A DNA stretch of 64,000 nucleotides, taken from NCBI GenBank assembly GCA_024304885.1, contig JALJOM010000003.1, positions 1,708,110 to 1,772,109 on the forward strand. The letters run 5' to 3'. Position 1 is the stretch's first letter, and each line of letters starts with the position of its first letter. Below are positions 9,224 through 17,328 of this stretch, in pieces. Both the position numbers and the translations under genes were made by a program. The notes under the pieces are model-generated. The model ran no database searches, was not told the DNA's origin, and saw only the letters and a list, made by a program, of their open reading frames with translations. The DNA comes from Beijerinckiaceae bacterium. GTDB taxonomy: Bacteria; Pseudomonadota; Alphaproteobacteria; Rhizobiales; Beijerinckiaceae.

Positions 9224-9649
9224 TTGCAGACCCACGAGACACCATCGAGCTTCAGGACCGTCACGCGAGCATCGGATCGGAAATTCGGGCTCACCCTCGG
9301 GGTGATCCTTTGTGCTCTCGGCCTCTGGCCGGTGCTTCGCAGTGCGACCCTCCCGAATTTTTGGCTGCTGGCGCCTGGCGCCGGGCTCCTCTCGGCCGCC
9401 TGGTTGGTGCCGAACCGCCTCGCACCATTGAACCGCGCTTGGTTCAGGCTCGGGCTCGTCTTGAACGCGGTCGTCAGCCCGATCGTCATGGGGGTGATGT
9501 ATTTCGGAGCCGTGGTCCCGCTCGCCCTGCTCCTGCGTCGAAACGGCAAGGATCTCCTACAGCTCGCGCTGCGGCCCGAGGCCGAGACCTATTGGGTCCG
9601 TCGCGAGCCTCCGGGCCCGCTGGCGGGAACATTCGACAAGCAATTCTGA
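9224..9649 (+). CDS. SxtJ-family membrane protein
   Basis: Predicted 141-residue integral membrane protein resembling SxtJ, a family known from saxitoxin and other clusters that contain carbamoyltransferases. Three hydrophobic segments are visible at about residues 20-40, 47-62 and 76-104. The start is a TTG at 9224-9226 with GGAG about 8 bases upstream; no ATG gives the full N-terminus. It is followed 10 bases later by the 49-residue DUF5989-type gene and then the carbamoyltransferase, forming a compact three-gene unit. The molecular role of SxtJ is not known; membrane localisation of the carbamoylation reaction is an inference. Confidence 0.75.
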   Translation: MQTHETPSSFRTVTRASDRKFGLTLGVILCALGLWPVLRSATLPNFWLLAPGAGLLSAAWLVPNRLAPLNRAWFRLGLVLNAVVSPIVMGVMYFGAVVPLALLLRRNGKDLLQLALRPEAETYWVRREPPGPLAGTFDKQF

Positions 9650-9659
9650 GGAGAACCCC

Positions 9660-9809
9660 ATGTCGCTGCTCGCCGAGCTCTATGAATTCCTGAGCGCCCG
9701 AAAGAAGCTCTGGTTGCTCCCGCTGGTCGTGCTCTTCCTGGCGTTCGGAGGTCTGTTCGTCCTGAGCCAAGGCTCGGTCGTGGCCCCGTTCATCTACACA
9801 TTGTTCTGA
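9660..9809 (+). CDS. Small membrane protein, DUF5989 type
   Basis: A 49-residue protein not captured by length-limited gene searches. ATG at 9660-9662 follows GAGGAG, an excellent ribosome binding site overlapping the end of the SxtJ gene. The N-terminal segment is amphipathic (LAELYEFLSARKK), followed by a hydrophobic membrane helix and a short tail ending in IYTLF. This pattern and its position between SxtJ and a carbamoyltransferase match the family of unknown function DUF5989. The stop codon lies 8 bases before the carbamoyltransferase GTG start. Confidence 0.8.
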   Translation: MSLLAELYEFLSARKKLWLLPLVVLFLAFGGLFVLSQGSVVAPFIYTLF

Positions 9810-9817
9810 CGTTTCGA

Positions 9818-11659
9818 GTGCTCGTCCTCGGCATCTCCGCCTTCTATCACGACAGCGCCGCGGCACTCGTCCGCGACGGCGAGGTCGTCGCCGCCGCTCA
9901 GGAAGAGCGTTTCACGCGCAAGAAGCACGATCCGGGCTTTCCCGCGAATGCGGTCCGGTTCTGCCTGAGCGAGATCGGCGAGCCCCCGGGCAAGCTCGAC
10001 CGGGTCGTGTTCTACGAGAAGCCTTTCGTGAAGTTCGAGCGGCTTCTCGAAACCTACCTCGCCTTGGCGCCGCGCGGCTTCTCGTCGTTCCGCAAGGCGA
10101 TGCCGCTTTGGATCAGCGAGAAGCTTTTCCAACGGGATCTATTGCTGCGTGAGCTCGGAGCGATCGATCCTGCCCTCGGGGACAAGGCCAAGCTTCGATT
10201 TTCGGAGCATCATTTCTCGCATGCGGCCTCCGCCTATTACCCGTCACCGTTCCGTTCGGCGCTGGTCCTGACGATGGACGGCGTCGGCGAATGGGCAACG
10301 ACCTCGGCGGCGATCGGCCGGGACGACGAGCTGCGCATTCTCAAGGAGATCAAGTTTCCCCATTCGCTGGGGCTGCTCTATTCGGCATTTACTTATTATA
10401 TGGGGTTCAAGGTCAATTCGGGTGAATACAAGGTCATGGGCCTCGCGCCCTATGGCGAGCCGAAATACGCCAAGGCGATTCGGGAGCACCTGATCGATAT
10501 CAAGCCCGACGGCTCGTTCAAGCTGAACCTCGATTATTTTTCCTTTTGTACCGGCCTCACCATGACCGACGAAAGGTTCGACGCGATCTTCGGGGGGCCG
10601 CCGCGGCGGCCGGACGAGCCGCTCGAGCAGAGACACATGGACTTCGCGGCCTCGATTCAGGCGGTGACCGAGGAGGTGGTCCTGCGCCTCACGCGCGCCC
10701 TCGCCGAGGAGACGGGGCAAAAGAACCTCTGCCTTGCGGGCGGGGTCGCATTGAACTGCGTCGCCAACGGCAAGGTGCTACGCGACGGAAAATTCGAGAA
10801 TATTTTCGTGCAGCCGGCGGCGGGTGACGCGGGTGGCGCGCTCGGCGCAGCGCTCGCCGTGTACCACGATGAAGCCGGACCGACCAGCCACGCCAAGGCC
10901 GCCCGGACAGGCGACGGCATGAAGGGGGCCTATCTCGGGCCGTGCTTCGAGCAGGACGACATCGAGCGTCGCCTCGCGGCTGTCGGCGCGGTATTCACGA
11001 CGGTCGGGCAATCGGACCTGATCGAGCAGACCGCGCAAGCACTCGCGAGCGGGCGCGCCGTCGGATGGCATCAAGGGCGCATGGAGTTCGGTCCACGTGC
11101 GCTCGGCAATCGCTCGATTCTAGGTGACCCGCGCTCGCCGACGATGCAGAAGGCCTTGAACCTCAAGGTCAAGTATCGAGAGAGCTTCCGGCCCTTCGCG
11201 CCATCGGTCTTGCGTGAACGAGTGGCCGAATGGTTCGAGATCGCTGTGGATTCCCCCTACATGCTCCTCGTCGCCGACGTGAAGCCGGAGCGGTGCCGAA
11301 AGATGTCGGCAGAAGAACAATCCCTATTCGGAATCGACAAGCTGAATGTCCAACGCTCGGATATTCCGGCGGTGACGCATGTCGATTATTCCGCCCGCAT
11401 CCAAACGGTCCACAAGGAAACCAATCCGCTCTATCACGCCTTGATCAGCCGTTTCGAGGCCTTGACGGGTTGTCCTGTCCTGGTCAACACGAGCTTCAAT
11501 GTCCGAGGCGAGCCGATCGTGTGCACACCGGAAGACGCGTTCAGGTGCTTCATGGGTTGCGAGATCGAGCTTCTCGCCGTCGGCAATTGCATCCTCCGCA
11601 AGGAAGACCAGAACGCGGCACTCGCCCGCGACTACAAGCACGCTTTCGAGCTCGACTGA
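9818..11659 (+). CDS. O-carbamoyltransferase, NodU/CmcH/TobZ family
   Basis: Predicted to transfer a carbamoyl group from carbamoyl phosphate, through carbamoyl-adenylate, to a hydroxyl of an unknown acceptor. The 613-residue protein starts at GTG 9818 and has the N-terminal Kae1-like domain (HDSAAAL at residues 10-16, the metal-binding region HHFSHAASAYYPS near 130, GGVALNCVANGK near 310) and the C-terminal YrdC-like or carbamoyltransferase C domain (FGPRALGNRSIL, NTSFNVRGEPIV). Members act on Nod factors, antibiotics and surface sugars. The upstream membrane proteins suggest an envelope-linked acceptor. It converges on an SGNH hydrolase with an 18-base gap. Confidence 0.93.
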   Translation: MLVLGISAFYHDSAAALVRDGEVVAAAQEERFTRKKHDPGFPANAVRFCLSEIGEPPGKLDRVVFYEKPFVKFERLLETYLALAPRGFSSFRKAMPLWISEKLFQRDLLLRELGAIDPALGDKAKLRFSEHHFSHAASAYYPSPFRSALVLTMDGVGEWATTSAAIGRDDELRILKEIKFPHSLGLLYSAFTYYMGFKVNSGEYKVMGLAPYGEPKYAKAIREHLIDIKPDGSFKLNLDYFSFCTGLTMTDERFDAIFGGPPRRPDEPLEQRHMDFAASIQAVTEEVVLRLTRALAEETGQKNLCLAGGVALNCVANGKVLRDGKFENIFVQPAAGDAGGALGAALAVYHDEAGPTSHAKAARTGDGMKGAYLGPCFEQDDIERRLAAVGAVFTTVGQSDLIEQTAQALASGRAVGWHQGRMEFGPRALGNRSILGDPRSPTMQKALNLKVKYRESFRPFAPSVLRERVAEWFEIAVDSPYMLLVADVKPERCRKMSAEEQSLFGIDKLNVQRSDIPAVTHVDYSARIQTVHKETNPLYHALISRFEALTGCPVLVNTSFNVRGEPIVCTPEDAFRCFMGCEIELLAVGNCILRKEDQNAALARDYKHAFELD

Positions 11660-11677
11660 GGAGGAAGGCTTCGACCT

Positions 11678-12907
11678 TCACCTCGTCAAGAGATCGGGCA
11701 TCTCGCTCGCGATAAAGGCCTTGATGGATTGCGCCCGCGCGCGATGGGCGAAGGCCGTCGGGTGGCCGTCGCCCAGAATCTCGATGACGGCTCCTTCGGC
11801 CCTTTCCTTCGCGAGGGATGCATCGATGACGGATGCGCCGCCGCCTCGAAAGCGCTCGATGATCGAGGAATCCGTAAAGCCCGTTCCTCGTAGGTAATCG
11901 TCGCCGACCGGCAGATAGGAAACAAGCGTCGCTGCACCGTATTTTTTTCGTGCGATCTCTACTGTCGCAAGAACGATCCTGACGTAGAGCTCGACATCGT
12001 CATGGTCGACTCTTTGCCGGTAGGGTTCGATCGCGACCCGGTAGAGAGTCGTATTCTGCAGCAATTCCCTGAGTGCGAGACCCATGCCTTCACTGCAGGC
12101 TCCGTAGTACTCGATGCCGTCGCCGTGGAGCCGGTAGCGTGGCGCACGGAGCGTAAAGGTCGGCTTGCACGCCGTACGTTCCGCGTGCCAAGGCGCCGTC
12201 GTCAGGACGACAAGGCGGAGCCGAGTACCGAGCGCGGCATCGAACATGCCGGTTTCCAGCGCACGAAGGACCTGATTTGGTCCGTAGCCCCGAAATCCGA
12301 GGTTGAGCACACGAAGCCGACGATCGATCAGATCGGCAAAAGCTTGAGGTGTGGTCTCTGCGTCGTTGACGCCTTCGCCGAAAGTAAACGAATCTCCCAA
12401 AAAGGCGATCGTGGGACCTTCCGGGGTCGAATCGGTTTTGCGCAGGCGCAGGCCGTCGATCGTATATGTCACGTCATAGATGGTGGAACCGGTCCGTGGA
12501 TCGCTCTTGCGCGCGGGATAGGCCCCGGGATCCGCCGCTCCCCATCCTAGCTCCGGTTTCGATGATTGAAAGCCCTTGCCGATGACCGGAATCGAGGTCC
12601 TTTCCGACTTGACCGCCAGCGCTTCGAGCGCCGCCAGTCCGAGCAACAGCGAGCCGACCACGACGAAGCCATCACGCAATTTGCCCCGCGCCAAGGACGC
12701 GAGATAGGCGACGCTGAGGAAAGCGAGAAACAGCGTGGCGGCAGTCTTGAAGCCGTAGGGATTCATCGATCCGACAGCGATCGTGGCAAGGACGAGGACG
12801 CCCACCGCAAGCATCGGACGCCACCAACGCCTGACCGCCGGAGCGATGTGGCGAAGTCGCGTGGGAAAGGCCGTCAGCCGTTGGATCCGGTCGTGCTTCT
12901 CTACCAT
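11678..12907 (-). CDS. Membrane-anchored SGNH-fold hydrolase
   Basis: A 409-residue protein with two to three N-terminal membrane segments (about residues 31-48, 55-72 and 80-96) followed by an SGNH hydrolase domain. Block I is FLGDSFTFGEGV with the nucleophile Ser173, and block V is GDGHPTAFAHR near the C-terminus with the catalytic Asp and His pair. Such domains often add or remove acyl groups on glycans outside the membrane. It faces the carbamoyltransferase gene tail to tail, so both may act on the same envelope glycan (inference). A decayed copy lies directly upstream and overlaps its start. Confidence 0.85.
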   Translation of the reverse strand: MVEKHDRIQRLTAFPTRLRHIAPAVRRWWRPMLAVGVLVLATIAVGSMNPYGFKTAATLFLAFLSVAYLASLARGKLRDGFVVVGSLLLGLAALEALAVKSERTSIPVIGKGFQSSKPELGWGAADPGAYPARKSDPRTGSTIYDVTYTIDGLRLRKTDSTPEGPTIAFLGDSFTFGEGVNDAETTPQAFADLIDRRLRVLNLGFRGYGPNQVLRALETGMFDAALGTRLRLVVLTTAPWHAERTACKPTFTLRAPRYRLHGDGIEYYGACSEGMGLALRELLQNTTLYRVAIEPYRQRVDHDDVELYVRIVLATVEIARKKYGAATLVSYLPVGDDYLRGTGFTDSSIIERFRGGGASVIDASLAKERAEGAVIEILGDGHPTAFAHRARAQSIKAFIASEMPDLLTR

Positions 12908-13430
12908 CGCGGGAACCTGTCTCGAACCGGACAGTAGCTGCCGGCAGTGTTGTATTCGATATAGCCCACGAGCATGCTCGCCCTAGGACGAGTCGCGAGC
13001 CGTGTCGGATGGCCGTCGCCGAGTACGGCGAGGACAAGGTAAGGTGGAGAACCTCGAACTTATGGTCTAGCAAGTCGGCGAATTGCCGCCCCACTACGGA
13101 TTTCGCGCCATACGAGCCTTCGGGAAAGATGGTCGAAATCTTCGGCACCGTGCCGAGCGCGGCACCTTCGATGGTGATCGAACCAAGCGCGAGCGAGGTG
13201 AAGACAAGGAACGCGTCCCGCAATTTCCCAGGCATAATGCATGCGAGATCGGCGAGAAACCGGCAGCTCGCGCTGAGCGCCACAATACGAAACGGTCCCG
13301 AGAATTGTAGCGATTCCGATACCACGATCAGTACGAGCAGCGCCGATTCCGCGACCACGTGGAAACGGGCCGCCCCCTTCCATCGACGGTCGTTCCCGAT
13401 CCCAGCCCATCGAAAAGTCGAAGGCCGGAT
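12901..13430 (-). pseudogene. Decayed tandem copy of the SGNH hydrolase gene
   Basis: Translation of this stretch gives pieces homologous to the intact downstream gene in the same order: the N-terminal membrane part (RRWKGAARFHV, then PGKLRDAFLVFTSLALG against RGKLRDGFVVVGSLLLG), then ADLLDHKFEVL against ADLIDRRLRVL, then, in another frame, VLGDGHPTRLATRPRAS against ILGDGHPTAFAHRARAQ. Roughly 85 residues including the nucleophile block and about 170 to 200 residues of the catalytic middle are missing, and a frameshift separates the last two pieces. The remnant's stop codon (12901-12903) overlaps the start of the intact gene. A non-functional duplicate is the simplest reading. Confidence 0.75.
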
Positions 13431-13659
13431 ACGATGTTACGGACGGGATGTCCAGATCGAGCCGTATCGTTACGACACCGCTGATCACCCCCGATCCGGA
13501 CCGGACGGAAATGCTTGCCCGGACGCGAGTGAAGCGCGGGTTCGCGAAGGCGTTGCCGTGTCGCATTCGGTTCATTATGCTTTGGCGGTTCCTATACTGG
13601 CGGCTTCGTCGGCCGCACGAGCCTGGCGTCCTCGTGACGCCTGGGAGGAGGGTGCGGCC

Positions 13660-14418
13660 TTGATCCTCAGTCGTGTCGACGAGGCGCGAGATGCTCTGAG
13701 ATCTGTCATAGAGCAGTCTCGTCGAATCGTGGCCTTCACGGGTGCCGGTATCTCGACGGAATGCGGCGTGCCGGATTTCCGCTCAGAGAATTCGCCATGG
13801 GTGAGGTACAAGCCGATCGAGTTCGATCTGTTCCTGTCGGACATCCTGATGCGGGAGGAGGCCTGGCGTCGGAAGTTCGCCTTGGACGATATTTATGCCG
13901 GTGTGCAGCCCGGGCGCGGCCATTATGCTCTAGCTAATTTGGCCTCGAGCGGAAAGATCGAGGCCATAATTACCCAGAACATAGACAATCTGCATCAGCT
14001 GTCCGGGTTGTCCGAGGACCGGATCATCGAGCTGCATGGCAACGGCACCTACGCGACCTGCCTCTCGTGCGGGGTGCGCTACGAGCTCGCCGCGATCCGA
14101 CGCGAGTTCGAGGCGACCGGCGCAGCTCCAGTCTGCGAAGTGTGCGATGGCCCTGTCAAAGCGGCGACTATTTCCTTCGGCCAAGCGATGTCCGCGCATG
14201 CGATGGAAAGGGCCCGTCTCGCTACGATGCAGTGCGATCTGTTCCTCGCGATCGGATCGTCCTTGGTCGTTTATCCCGCCGCCTCCTTTCCTATGCTGGC
14301 GTCGCAGAACAACAAGCGACTCGTCATCATAAACGGCGAAGCGACCCCCCTCGACTCGGAAGCGGACATTGTTCTGCGCGGCGACATCGGCGACATCCTC
14401 GAACCCTTCGCGACTTGA
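13660..14418 (+). CDS. NAD-dependent protein deacylase, Sir2 family
   Basis: Removes acyl groups from lysines using NAD. The 252-residue protein shows the NAD-binding GAGIS at 28-32 with GVPDFR, the TQNIDNLH motif, catalytic His126 in ELHG, a zinc site of Cys134, Cys137, Cys159 and Cys162, and GSSLVVYPA. The start is TTG at 13660: a strong GGAGGAGGG lies 8 bases upstream, and the family N-terminus begins here; the frame is open further upstream but without conserved sequence. No substrate gene is adjacent. Confidence 0.92.
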   Translation: MILSRVDEARDALRSVIEQSRRIVAFTGAGISTECGVPDFRSENSPWVRYKPIEFDLFLSDILMREEAWRRKFALDDIYAGVQPGRGHYALANLASSGKIEAIITQNIDNLHQLSGLSEDRIIELHGNGTYATCLSCGVRYELAAIRREFEATGAAPVCEVCDGPVKAATISFGQAMSAHAMERARLATMQCDLFLAIGSSLVVYPAASFPMLASQNNKRLVIINGEATPLDSEADIVLRGDIGDILEPFAT

Positions 14419-14583
14419 GCGAAGCTCGGTCCCCCGATGAGAGCCGCGGCGGGTCTGTGCCCTTGGGGGCGAGCCGATGACTCCCTCGGGAGGTCCGGGT
14501 ATGATCGATCGTGGGTACCCGCTATGAGACAAAGCCCGCCGCTTTTGGATCTGCATGCCGGCTATTCATCGGGCGCGCGTGAC

Positions 14584-15036
14584 ATGCTTCGATCTTTGGT
14601 GCTTGTCCTTTTCGCACTCTTTTGTGCGGTCGATAGGCGCGACGCGGCCGCCGAAGAGAAGCTCGAAGCGCTCACGATCGTGACGAAGGGCGGCAAGCAT
14701 CCCTTCTCGGTCGAGGTAATGCGGACGGAGCGACAACGCGAGCGCGGGCTCATGTACCGGAGATTTCTTCCGCCGGATCGAGGAATGCTGTTCGACTTCA
14801 AGGTCGAGAAGCCGATCATGATGTGGATGAAGAATACCTATCTTCCGCTCGACATGATCTTCGTTTCGCGCTCCGGCAAGGTCGTCGGCCTCGCCGAGAA
14901 TACCGAACCCTTGTCCGAACGGATCGTCCCTTCCGGGGCTCCGGCCTGCGCGGTTCTCGAGGTCAATGCCGGCACGGCGAGGAAAATCGGCCTCGGCATC
15001 GGTGACGAAATTCGTCATCCTCTTTTCGGCGACTGA
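14584..15036 (+). CDS. DUF192 family secreted protein
   Basis: A 150-residue protein with a signal peptide (MLRSLVLVLFALF) and a DUF192 domain recognised by RERGLMYRR, MLFDF and MWMKNTYLPLDMIF followed by AVLEVNAG near the C-terminus. DUF192 proteins are common in alphaproteobacteria, and their function is not established. The ATG at 14584 was chosen because the signal peptide begins there; an upstream ATG at 14524 would add 20 residues. It is followed by a tRNA-Pro gene. Confidence 0.88.
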   Translation: MLRSLVLVLFALFCAVDRRDAAAEEKLEALTIVTKGGKHPFSVEVMRTERQRERGLMYRRFLPPDRGMLFDFKVEKPIMMWMKNTYLPLDMIFVSRSGKVVGLAENTEPLSERIVPSGAPACAVLEVNAGTARKIGLGIGDEIRHPLFGD

Positions 15037-15121
15037 GCCCCTGGCGGCGGAGTACCGCTTGTTCGTCTCCTGGCCGCATGATAGCGAAATGTGCCGGAAT
15101 GGGTTGGACTGGAGCGAGGTT

Positions 15122-15198
15122 CGGGGTATAGCGCAGCCTGGTAGCGCGGAAGTTTTGGGTACTTCAGGTCGCAGGTTCGAATCCTGCTGCCCCGACCA
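15122..15198 (+). tRNA. tRNA-Pro (anticodon UGG)
   Basis: Full cloverleaf of 77 bases. The acceptor stem CGGGGTA pairs with TGCCCCG, the anticodon arm GAAGT/ACTTC carries the loop TTTGGGT with anticodon TGG, the T arm contains GGTTCGAATCC, and CCA is encoded. The 5' CGGGG and the body sequence are typical for bacterial tRNA-Pro. Confidence 0.97.
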
Positions 15199-15337
15199 CC
15201 CCGTGGCTTTCGTCACGACGTCGAGGGCCCGGGTCCAAACGATGCCCGAACGTTGCGATGCCCGAACGTTGCACCGCGCCCCAGGGCTCCGAGCCACCGG
15301 GCGAGTAGGGTCCGTCGTATCGAGGGGGCTAGTCAAC

Positions 15338-15643
15338 ATGGCTGCGAGGATATTCCGTCCCGCCAAGACCGCGACCCAATCCGGGTCCGCGAGAACGAAG
15401 GCATGGGTCCTCGAATATGATCAGCAAGAACCGCGTCGGATCGAGCCGCTCATGGGCTGGACGGCGTCGGGCGATATGTTGAGCCAAATCCGCTTGTGCT
15501 TCGAATCCAAGGACGAAGCGATTGCTTACGCCGAAAGGCAGGGGGTGGCATATCGGGTCGAAGAGCCGAAGCCCGCGACTCGAAATATCCAATCCTATGC
15601 CGATAATTTCCGAACGACACGCCCTGCGCAATGGACTCACTGA
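15338..15643 (+). CDS. ETC complex I subunit, NDUFS4-like
   Basis: A 101-residue homologue of the mitochondrial NDUFS4 accessory subunit of NADH:ubiquinone oxidoreductase, found in alphaproteobacteria. The N-terminus ARIFRPAKTATQSG and the motif WVLEYDQQEPRRIEPLMGW are typical, and the C-terminus keeps YADNF. The ATG at 15338 follows GAGGGGG. It sits alone between two tRNA genes, away from any nuo operon, as is usual for this subunit in rhizobia. Confidence 0.92.
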   Translation: MAARIFRPAKTATQSGSARTKAWVLEYDQQEPRRIEPLMGWTASGDMLSQIRLCFESKDEAIAYAERQGVAYRVEEPKPATRNIQSYADNFRTTRPAQWTH

Positions 15644-15775
15644 AGCCGGAAAGATCGGTTCGGGGCCAGGATCGAGGGGGCTCGAAGGGGTCGGCACGCA
15701 GTCTGCTGTCGGAGGTCCGAGCTCGAGACACGCTCGAACTCGTTGCTTCGATAATCGACAGGAGCAAGATTATTC

Positions 15776-15852
15776 GGCCCCGTAGCTCAGCAGGATAGAG
15801 CGGCCGCCTTCTAAGCGGCAGGTCGCAGGTTCGAGCCCTGCCGGGGTCGCCA
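15776..15852 (+). tRNA. tRNA-Arg (anticodon UCU)
   Basis: Cloverleaf of 77 bases: acceptor stem GGCCCCG pairs with CGGGGTC (one G-U pair), D arm GCTCAGCAGGATAGAGC, anticodon stem GCCGC/GCGGC with loop CTTCTAA giving anticodon TCT, T arm GGTTCGAGCCC, and an encoded CCA. Confidence 0.96.
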
Positions 15853-15893
15853 CGAAAATTGTAGGATGGGAGCCATTGTACCGGAATCGGAGC

Positions 15894-16289
15894 TCATTCG
15901 ATGAACGAGACCCCCGGCAGCGTGCGTAGGATGGCGCGATCCAGCTTCCAGATCGATTGCGACCTCGTCGCCGCCGGGAGGCGGCTGCAATCGATGACGA
16001 GCGATTGCAGCCGCGAAGCGACCTCCGGCGCCTCCGACTGGAGATCCGCCAAGCATTCGGCCGCGTAGGAATTCAGGTTGCTGGAGTTCTCGAAACCATT
16101 GCTGTTGTAGCAGGAGACGCCGCGGGAAACGTGGCGCACGAAGGCGACGACCGTCCCCAGGATTTCCGCTTCCGCACCCGGGTCAACGGAATTCGCGTCC
16201 ATTTCCATCACCAAGGTGAACGGCCCGTCGAGCGGGCCGAGGCAACCGCTCTCCGTTGGTAGAACGAACACTCGCTTGCACCGGTTCAT
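15894..16289 (-). CDS. Hypothetical protein
   Basis: No family recognised. The predicted 131-residue protein contains four cysteines, a serine/asparagine-rich stretch (YNSNGFENSSNLNSY) and no signal peptide. The ATG at 16289 is preceded by a weak GGGAT, while another in-frame ATG at 16331 would add 14 residues. It is transcribed in the same direction as, and just downstream of, the [2Fe-2S] protein gene, so the two may be cotranscribed. Confidence 0.5.
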   Translation of the reverse strand: MNRCKRVFVLPTESGCLGPLDGPFTLVMEMDANSVDPGAEAEILGTVVAFVRHVSRGVSCYNSNGFENSSNLNSYAAECLADLQSEAPEVASRLQSLVIDCSRLPAATRSQSIWKLDRAILRTLPGVSFIE

Positions 16290-16349
16290 GCCGACGCGAT
16301 CCCTGTTTGGGGGTCTTGTTCCTGATTGCATGCTGGCGTCGGACCGGCG

Positions 16350-16679
16350 TCAGGACTCCTCGTCGAGGATCAGCTCGGGCACAGAGCATTTGCCGATGAC
16401 ATGCTCGCGCAGGATTCGCAATAGGTTCTCAGCCGTGAGCCTATGATACCAAACACCGTCCGGGTGGGCATAGGCCAATGGCTCACCAGTGCATTTTCCG
16501 AGGCAGGAGCGACGCACGCAGGACGCTTCCGCGACGAGATCCGCATTAAGCCGCGCCTCCAGAAGCTCGGTCCGCAGCTGCTCCAGGAGAATTTGCGCGT
16601 CGCCGGAGCTGTTGCAGCAAGGTCCGGTGCAAATCAGCAGACGCCGAAGCGCGGCGTCCCGACCGAATATATCCTTCAT
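16350..16679 (-). CDS. Thioredoxin-like [2Fe-2S] ferredoxin domain protein
   Basis: A 109-residue protein with the cysteine pattern of thioredoxin-fold ferredoxins: Cys17 and Cys22 in ICTGPCC, and Cys59 and Cys63 in SCLGKC, followed by YAHPDGVWYHRLT, which is conserved in the family. It probably carries one [2Fe-2S] cluster; the redox partner is not known. The start was placed at ATG 16679; a GTG at 16694 adds five residues without conserved sequence. Confidence 0.85.
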   Translation of the reverse strand: MKDIFGRDAALRRLLICTGPCCNSSGDAQILLEQLRTELLEARLNADLVAEASCVRRSCLGKCTGEPLAYAHPDGVWYHRLTAENLLRILREHVIGKCSVPELILDEES

Positions 16680-16713
16680 CGTATCGGCTCTCACCGGACG
16701 TGTATCGACCCCG

Positions 16714-16818
16714 CTAGAGCGCTTCCCGGTCGGCTCGAATCGAAAAGCTGCTCTACATCGATGTTTGGTCGCATTCTAGAGACGCGAACCGGACGCCAGT
16801 TCGCCTCGCGAAAATACT
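16714..16818. repeat. Dispersed intergenic repeat, family II, copy 1
   Basis: Begins with an imperfect hairpin (CTAGAGCGCTTCCCGGTC ... GAAAAGCTGCTCTAC) and continues with GTTTGGTCGCATT and GACGCGAACCGG ... GCGAAAATACTCC. The same order of blocks, with point changes, occurs at 58008-58110. This form resembles palindromic repeats that are abundant in rhizobial genomes. Confidence 0.6.
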
Positions 16819-17328
16819 CCAGGCAATCGGCTTGCCAACGGCTGTCGGACCAGGGCCGGATCTTTTTCACTTCTGAGAATCAAGTCAAAACAATCTATGA
16901 AGAATCGAGACCAATTAATGAATTGTTCGCCACCGGGCGAGCGGGAGTTCCGCCCCGTTTTCCCACAAGCTTCACCGAAAGCTAAGTTTTTCGGGATCAA
17001 TTGGACAAGGCCTGATTGCAGCAGGCGATCGGCGCCGGTCCCTCCTCGTGCAGCGATTCCAAAGGAGTGTTGCAAAAATATCCAAGTCTTTGATCTATCG
17101 AAAGTAACGAGATTTTCCGGATAGATTCGGGCGCTTCGGAAGGGCGGAGCGCGCCAAATTTTGTTCGGATTTTCCGGCGATGTGACGCAAAGTCCCGAGC
17201 GTAGCCAGAGCTATTGGCTGGCGCTCCGCCAGAGAAGTTCGGGTTGGCCTGCAACCCGAATTGTCTCACCGAATGCTCGATGAGAGTTCGGCGGGACGGG
17301 AGAGGCGGGTTCGGAAGGGGAACGGCAC
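16819..17328. other. Intergenic region and structured leader of rlpA
   Basis: No gene is supported. The first half is less GC-rich than its surroundings. Near the rlpA end are two stem-loops: CTGGCG/CGCCAG at 17218-17232 and a perfect 9-base inverted repeat TTCGGGTTG/CAACCCGAA with a 5-base loop at 17238-17260, about 70 bases before the rlpA start. No T-run follows, so a classic terminator is unlikely. Confidence 0.5.

Noticed and set aside
15122..15852. tRNA genes as an integration site for a mobile island
   Set aside because: No integrase, no duplicated tRNA 3' end and ordinary genes on both sides.
16776..17075. Small minus-strand frame in the gap before rlpA
   Set aside because: No ribosome binding site, no recognisable domain and irregular codon use; treated as intergenic.
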